9,836 nucleotides of DNA from an uncultured Bacteroidota bacterium. GTDB taxonomy: Bacteria > Bacteroidota > Bacteroidia > Chitinophagales > Chitinophagaceae. The DNA lies in assembly GCA_946887345.1 (NCBI GenBank), contig CAMPKR010000068.1, forward strand, positions 1-9,836. The letters run 5' to 3'. Shown here piece by piece: positions 6,602-9,836 of the stretch (its first letter is position 1; every line of letters begins with the position of its first letter). Below the pieces are notes generated by a model, which saw only the letters and a list, made by a program, of their open reading frames with translations, ran no database searches and had not been told where the DNA came from. A program made the position numbers and the translations under genes.

Positions 6602-6673
6602 TATCTACTTATCAACCTTTCAACTCACCACCCTATCAATCTGTCAACTTATCAACCTATCAACTTATTAACC
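6602..6673. repeat. Tandem array of nine 8-bp units, consensus TATCAACY
   Basis: Units begin exactly every 8 bases at 6602, 6610, 6618, 6626, 6634, 6642, 6650, 6658 and 6666: TATCTAC, TATCAAC, TTTCAAC, CACCACC, TATCAAT, TGTCAAC, TATCAAC, TATCAAC and TATTAAC, each followed by C or T. The fourth unit is the most decayed. The array starts three bases after the stop at 6599 and ends at the stop codon of the convergent gene (6673-6675). Confidence 0.85.
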
Positions 6674-7149
6674 TACCTCCCTTCCATTTCCACCAGCCTT
6701 TCAAGTACGGTAAACACTATCGGGCACGAAGTAGCATTTTTCAGGGTCAGATTCACGCGCTTCAGCAGCACATCTTCATCAGTGTAAGGATATCGTTGGC
6801 AATCACTGGGGCGATCTTCATAAATATTGCAGGTATTGTCTGACGCAAGGAACGGACATGGTTTCGTTTGGGTAACATAGTCGTTCTCTTCATCGAGCCG
6901 GAGATACTGATGTACCAGTTCGCCCTCCTTCATACGCAGGCGTTTGGCTATGCGTTTTATGTCTGGTTGCTTAAAGCGGGGGGAATAATTCTTGCAGCAA
7001 TTGGCACACCCCAGGCAATCTATCTTGCTAAAGGTTTCCTCATGCAGATCAGGCAGGGCCTTCAGTATCTTGTTCTTGTTGCCCTTCTCCAGCAGGCGCT
7101 TATACACCTTCTGGTTTTCCTTCGCCGTCTTTTCCCAATTTGCCTGCAT
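6673..7149 (-). CDS. YkgJ family cysteine cluster protein
   Basis: This 158-residue cytosolic protein belongs to the YkgJ (zinc/iron-chelating, CxxCxxCC) family. The cluster is CLGCANCC (about 45-52), followed by PCPF, CNIYEDRPSDCQRYPY and a late Cys (SCPIVF). The cysteines are thought to bind a metal, possibly an Fe-S cluster or zinc; the reaction is unknown. The ATG at 7149 (MQANWEKTAKENQ) fits the family start. The frame continues to a TTG at 7197, but that stretch consists of the CGCAAAG repeat array and is not likely to be translated. A near -7 element, TATCTTTT, lies at 7163-7170 on this strand, with no proper -33. parB is upstream, 143 bp away, without a clear terminator between, so some read-through is possible. 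Confidence 0.88.
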   Translation of the reverse strand: MQANWEKTAKENQKVYKRLLEKGNKNKILKALPDLHEETFSKIDCLGCANCCKNYSPRFKQPDIKRIAKRLRMKEGELVHQYLRLDEENDYVTQTKPCPFLASDNTCNIYEDRPSDCQRYPYTDEDVLLKRVNLTLKNATSCPIVFTVLERLVEMEGR

Positions 7150-7172
7150 GGACCACTGAATTAAAAGATAAC

Positions 7173-7209
7173 CGCAAAGTTCGCAGAGTTTTCGCAAAGT
7201 TTCGCAAAG
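7173..7209. repeat. CGCAAAG repeat array with about 10-bp spacing
   Basis: Four units start at 7173 (CGCAAAG), 7182 (CGCAGAG), 7193 (CGCAAAG) and 7203 (CGCAAAG), at intervals of 9, 11 and 10 bp and separated by T-rich spacers (TT, TTTT, TTT). The last unit forms a short inverted pair with the next bases (CAAAG at 7205-7209, CTTTG at 7212-7216). It lies in the 143-bp gap between parB and the YkgJ-type gene; the rest of that gap shows nothing else convincing. Confidence 0.8.
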
Positions 7210-7292
7210 CCCTTTGGGTTTGATTTACGGCAGCAATTTTCATATCTCCACATTAAAATTGAGTGATTGAGCTATTCCGCAATTGAGAATTA

Positions 7293-8222
7293 TCAGAGGT
7301 TCATCTTCTCCATTATCCTTTCCAGGTCGGAGTCATTATAGAACTCTATAGTGATAGCACCTTTGCCATTCTTCTTCCTGTCCATTTTCACTTTGGTACT
7401 GAAGTGAGAAGCCATATTATCTTCTATACGCTTATACGCAGGAGGCAACTTACCATTCGCCGCCGATGAAGCTTCTTTGCTGGGAACTTTCTGCTCACCG
7501 CTTACCATGTTCTTCACCAGCTGCTCGGTCTGCCTTACGGAGAGGCCTTTTTCAGTCACCTCGCGGTATACATACAGTTGCTGATCCACTTGCTCCAGGC
7601 CTATTATGGCGCGGGCATGTCCCATGCTTAGTTTACTGTCGCGCACTGCTTTCTGTATATCAGGGGGTAATTTCAGCAGGCGTATGTAGTTGGTAACAGT
7701 GCTGCGGTCTTTCTTCATTCGCTCAGCCACCTCTTCCTGCGTCATGCTGCATTCGTCCATCAGGCGCTTGTAGCTCAGGGCTACTTCCATCGCGTTCAGG
7801 TTCTCGCGCTGCAGGTTTTCCAGCAGGGCCATTTCCAGCATTTGCTGGTCGTCGGCAGTGCGTATGTAGGCAGGTATATCTTTCAGCCCGGCTATTTTCG
7901 ATGCCCTCAGGCGTCGCTCACCGGAGATAAGCTGGTACGTATTACCCAGCTTCACTACTGTTATAGGTTGAATGATGTCGTGCAGCTTTATGCTCTCAGC
8001 CAGTTCGTTCAGCGCTGTTTCGTCAAAATCATGACGGGGCTGCATAGGGTTCACTTCTATCTGTTCCAGCGGTATCCTCATTATGCCGCTCGCTACTGCC
8101 TTTTCTCCCGTAACCGCAGGCACGCCTTGCGCCGGACTGCTTGCTTTCAGCTCCTCGTCTATATTATTCAGCAGGGCACGGATGCCCTTTCCTAATGCTT
8201 GCTTCTTATTGGTCTGAGACAT
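7293..8222 (-). CDS. parB: ParB/Spo0J chromosome-partition protein
   Basis: This 309-residue protein is the centromere-binding member of ParABS and a CTP-dependent DNA clamp. The N-terminus KKQALGKGIRALL is the ParA-interacting type sequence seen in chromosomal ParBs. The CTP-binding ParB/Srx domain is about 48-140: QPRHDF (61-66), GERRLRASKI (101-110) and ENLQRENLN (135-143). A helix-turn-helix domain follows at about 145-235 (MTQEEVAERMKKDRSTVTNY, then LSMGHARAIIGL), then a linker (about 240-262) and a dimerising C-terminal domain. The start is the ATG at 8222; the open frame reaches a TTG at 8237, which is less likely. It overlaps the end of parA by 17 bp, suggesting coupled translation. 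No parS-like TGTTTCACGTGAAACA site was seen in the window. Confidence 0.96.
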   Translation of the reverse strand: MSQTNKKQALGKGIRALLNNIDEELKASSPAQGVPAVTGEKAVASGIMRIPLEQIEVNPMQPRHDFDETALNELAESIKLHDIIQPITVVKLGNTYQLISGERRLRASKIAGLKDIPAYIRTADDQQMLEMALLENLQRENLNAMEVALSYKRLMDECSMTQEEVAERMKKDRSTVTNYIRLLKLPPDIQKAVRDSKLSMGHARAIIGLEQVDQQLYVYREVTEKGLSVRQTEQLVKNMVSGEQKVPSKEASSAANGKLPPAYKRIEDNMASHFSTKVKMDRKKNGKGAITIEFYNDSDLERIMEKMNL

Positions 8223-9030
8223 GCTCGTCGGTTTCAAATATTCTGTCCTCGTTCTTTATCCTTGTGAGGTCGTTCTTCTGTAGTATTTCCTTGGCCAGGT
8301 TCAGGTAGTTGATAGCACCCGTGCTGTCTGCGTCATACAGCAGCGCAGGCTTACCGAAGCTCGGCGCCTCACCCAGCCTTGTATTTCTGTGTACTATAGT
8401 ATTGAAGACCAGGTCTTCAAAATGGTTCTTTATCTCTTCTACCACCTGGTTGCTCAGGCGCAGGCGACCATCATACATGGTCATCAGTATGCCTTCTATC
8501 TGCAGGTCGGTGTTGATGCGTGTCTGTACTATTTTAATCGTGTTCAGCAGCTTACCCAGACCTTCCAGGGCAAAATACTCGCACTGCACCGGTATCACCA
8601 CGCTGTCGGCAGCAGTAAGCGCATTTACGGTAATAAGACCAAGCGATGGTGAGCAGTCAATGATGATGAAGTCGAACTGCTCTTTCAGTTCCTCCATTGC
8701 CTTGCGCATTATGTGCTCCCGGCTGGGGTGGTGTATCAGTTCTATTTCCGCACCCACCAGGTCCAGGTGTGAGGGTATCAGGTACAGGTTGGGCGTTTCT
8801 GTTTCCAGTATCACCTGGGCCACCGGCGTCTCGTTCACCATGCAGTCGTAGAGGCTCACCTGTATGTTCTTCAGGTCAAAGCCATTACCTGTGGTGCTGT
8901 TGGCCTGTGGGTCGCCATCCACCAGCAGTGTTTTGTATTCCAGTACGGCCAGGCTGGCCGCCAGGTTTATCGCTGTGGTTGTTTTCCCTACCCCGCCTTT
9001 CTGGTTCGCTATTGCTATTACTTTAGCCAT
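8206..9030 (-). CDS. parA: ParA/Soj chromosome-partition ATPase
   Basis: This 274-residue cytosolic ATPase works with ParB in moving the replication-origin region. Visible motifs are the deviant Walker A KGGVGKTT (11-18, with signature Lys11 and Lys16), the switch sequence VDGDPQAN (37-44), and Walker B FIIIDCSPSLG (121-131, Asp125). It lacks an N-terminal DNA-binding extension, which marks the chromosomal (type Ib-like, short) form. The start is the ATG at 9030, which gives the usual MAKVIAIANQKGG opening; the frame extends to a TTG at 9066 that does not fit the family. It is followed by parB with a 17-bp overlap. The UPF0173 gene lies 84 bp upstream on the same strand. A weak promoter-like site lies in that gap. 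Confidence 0.96.
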   Translation of the reverse strand: MAKVIAIANQKGGVGKTTTAINLAASLAVLEYKTLLVDGDPQANSTTGNGFDLKNIQVSLYDCMVNETPVAQVILETETPNLYLIPSHLDLVGAEIELIHHPSREHIMRKAMEELKEQFDFIIIDCSPSLGLITVNALTAADSVVIPVQCEYFALEGLGKLLNTIKIVQTRINTDLQIEGILMTMYDGRLRLSNQVVEEIKNHFEDLVFNTIVHRNTRLGEAPSFGKPALLYDADSTGAINYLNLAKEILQKNDLTRIKNEDRIFETDEHVSDQ

Positions 9031-9075
9031 ATTTCTTGTCTCCCCTATGTTGTTTAAGGTACGCAATTTTCACCC

Positions 9076-9103
9076 GAAACTTACGTAAATTAAAGAGCCA
9101 CAA
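9076..9103 (-). promoter_or_regulatory. Possible promoter of parAB
   Basis: On the minus strand TAAGTTTC (9076-9083) differs from TAnnTTTG only at the last base. A TTG (9101-9103) lies 17 bp upstream, slightly short of the usual 19. The leader to the ATG at 9030 would be about 40 nt. It would allow parAB expression apart from the gene before it. Confidence 0.3.
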
Positions 9104-9114
9104 GGATATATATT

Positions 9115-9792
9115 TTATAAACTAATTGTTTCCCCTATTTCAGGCAGTATCAGCTCCAATCCGGCCGCGCTGAACAGCTGCTTTGTCTTATCATGATCTA
9201 TTTTAATATATCCGAATGTATCATAATGCACGCCCACGATCTTTTTGCACTGTATAAATTCGGCCGCTATAGTGGCATCCTCTGCATTCATGGTAAAGTT
9301 ACCACCAATTGGCAGAATAGCGAAATCAACCTTTGCATACCGCGGTATCAGCTGCATTTCCATGCTGAGGCAGGTATCACCGGCAAAGTAGAAATTACCC
9401 TCGGCTGTCTTCAGCAGCCAGCCGGCAGGGTTGCCACCGTAGCTGCCGTCCGGCAGACCCGCACTATGCCAGGCCGGAACCATCCGCGCGTTGCCGAACT
9501 CGAAATCAAAAGCGCCGTAGTTCATTCCGTGGGCGTTCTCTATACCCTGCGCCTGAGCCCAAACTATAGTCTCGTACATACCTATCACTTTTGCCCCGGT
9601 GCGCTTAGCTATACTCACCAGGTCGGCCACATGGTCGCCATGACCGTGACTCAACAGTATATAGTCAGCCTCAATGCTGTTAACATCTATATCCTTGGCC
9701 AGCTCATTACCCGTAATAAAAGGATCAAAAAGCAGCTTCTTGCCACCCACCTCCACGCAAAAGCAGGAGTGTCCGTAAAAACTAAATTTCAT
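9115..9792 (-). CDS. UPF0173-type metal-dependent hydrolase (metallo-beta-lactamase fold)
   Basis: The 225-residue product has the metallo-beta-lactamase fold of the UPF0173 / UlaG-like group. The metal ligands are visible: SHGHGDH (48-54) with His49, His51, Asp53 and His54; His109 in PAWHSAG; Asp139 in FAGDT; and His189 in GVHYDTF. The N-terminus MKFSFYGHSCF is the family start, so the ATG at 9792 is sound. It is cytosolic, with no signal peptide, and probably binds two metal ions (zinc or manganese). The natural substrate of this group is unknown. It lies 84 bp upstream of parA in the same direction and may share a transcript with it. A -7 element lies just upstream. Confidence 0.94.
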   Translation of the reverse strand: MKFSFYGHSCFCVEVGGKKLLFDPFITGNELAKDIDVNSIEADYILLSHGHGDHVADLVSIAKRTGAKVIGMYETIVWAQAQGIENAHGMNYGAFDFEFGNARMVPAWHSAGLPDGSYGGNPAGWLLKTAEGNFYFAGDTCLSMEMQLIPRYAKVDFAILPIGGNFTMNAEDATIAAEFIQCKKIVGVHYDTFGYIKIDHDKTKQLFSAAGLELILPEIGETISL

Positions 9793-9814
9793 ATGATCCG
9801 TGTATAGTGGAGAA

Positions 9815-9822
9815 CAAATTTA
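9815..9822 (-). promoter_or_regulatory. Probable -7 promoter element of the UPF0173 gene
   Basis: On the minus strand TAAATTTG is an exact match to TAnnTTTG, 22 bases before the ATG at 9792, giving a leader of about 16-18 nt. The expected -33 element would lie beyond the right edge of the window and cannot be checked. Confidence 0.55.
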
Positions 9823-9836
9823 ACTTCCGCGGGGGA

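Noticed and set aside
6602..6673. Possible CRISPR array
   Set aside because: The units are 8 bp, contiguous and without unique spacers, and no cas gene is present.
7150..7197. Extension of the YkgJ-type protein to a TTG at 7197
   Set aside because: The added residues are encoded by the CGCAAAG repeat, and the family start fits the ATG at 7149.
7234..7261. CAATTTT/AAAATTG inverted repeat as the parB terminator
   Set aside because: The 7-bp stem is nearly all A-T with a 14-base loop and no clean U-tract, so it would be weak.
9031..9066. Extension of ParA to a TTG at 9066
   Set aside because: ParA proteins of this type begin with MAKVIAIANQKGG, which is given by the ATG at 9030.
1..9836. parS partition site
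   Set aside because: No sequence close to TGTTTCACGTGAAACA, and no CACGTG core with matching arms, was seen on reading the window.

Overview
The window looks like a chromosomal segment of a member of the Bacteroidota, probably from the Chitinophaga/Sphingobacterium side of the phylum (the finer placement is inference). The main reasons are two secreted proteins ending in type A sorting domains of the type IX secretion system, several promoter-like sites of the Bacteroidota form TAnnTTTG (one with a matching -33 TTTG at 19 bp), an absence of obvious Shine-Dalgarno sequences, and the protein families present. No rRNA, tRNA, CRISPR array, insertion sequence or phage gene was seen, and no gene-free stretch exceeds 300 bases.

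Layout. 2-514 (+) is the 3' part of a membrane protein cut by the window edge. A perfect hairpin (536-560) separates it from a convergent gene at 581-1348 (-), a secreted thioredoxin-fold protein with a T9SS tail. 1515-2550 (+) holds a two-gene unit, a DinB-fold protein and an AHSA1/SRPBCC protein 22 bp apart. It is followed at 2619-3392 (+) by a second T9SS cargo, whose mature part begins with a Cys pattern like that of TIMP/netrin-like domains. A shared hairpin (3401-3420) separates this from the convergent L,D-transpeptidase-like gene at 3465-4358 (-). That gene has a very good promoter and an in-frame hexanucleotide repeat just after the signal peptide. 4612-5790 (+) is a complete acetyl-CoA C-acetyltransferase with its own promoter-like site and terminator.

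5898-6599 (+) is a secreted protein of unknown function. It is flanked on both sides by tandem copies of one 8-bp unit, TATCAACY (5856-5893 and 6602-6673). 6673-7149 (-) is a YkgJ-type cysteine-cluster protein, and upstream of it lies a second short repeat array, CGCAAAG at about 10-bp spacing (7173-7209). The right end is a minus-strand block: a UPF0173 metal-dependent hydrolase (9115-9792), parA (8206-9030) and parB (7293-8222). parA and parB overlap by 17 bp and form the chromosome-partition pair.

Most genes are housekeeping or common Bacteroidota families. The parts that deserve a second look are the TIMP-like T9SS cargo, the octamer arrays around the orphan secreted gene, the helically spaced CGCAAAG array, and the hexanucleotide repeat inside the transpeptidase gene. 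No clear new multi-gene system was found.
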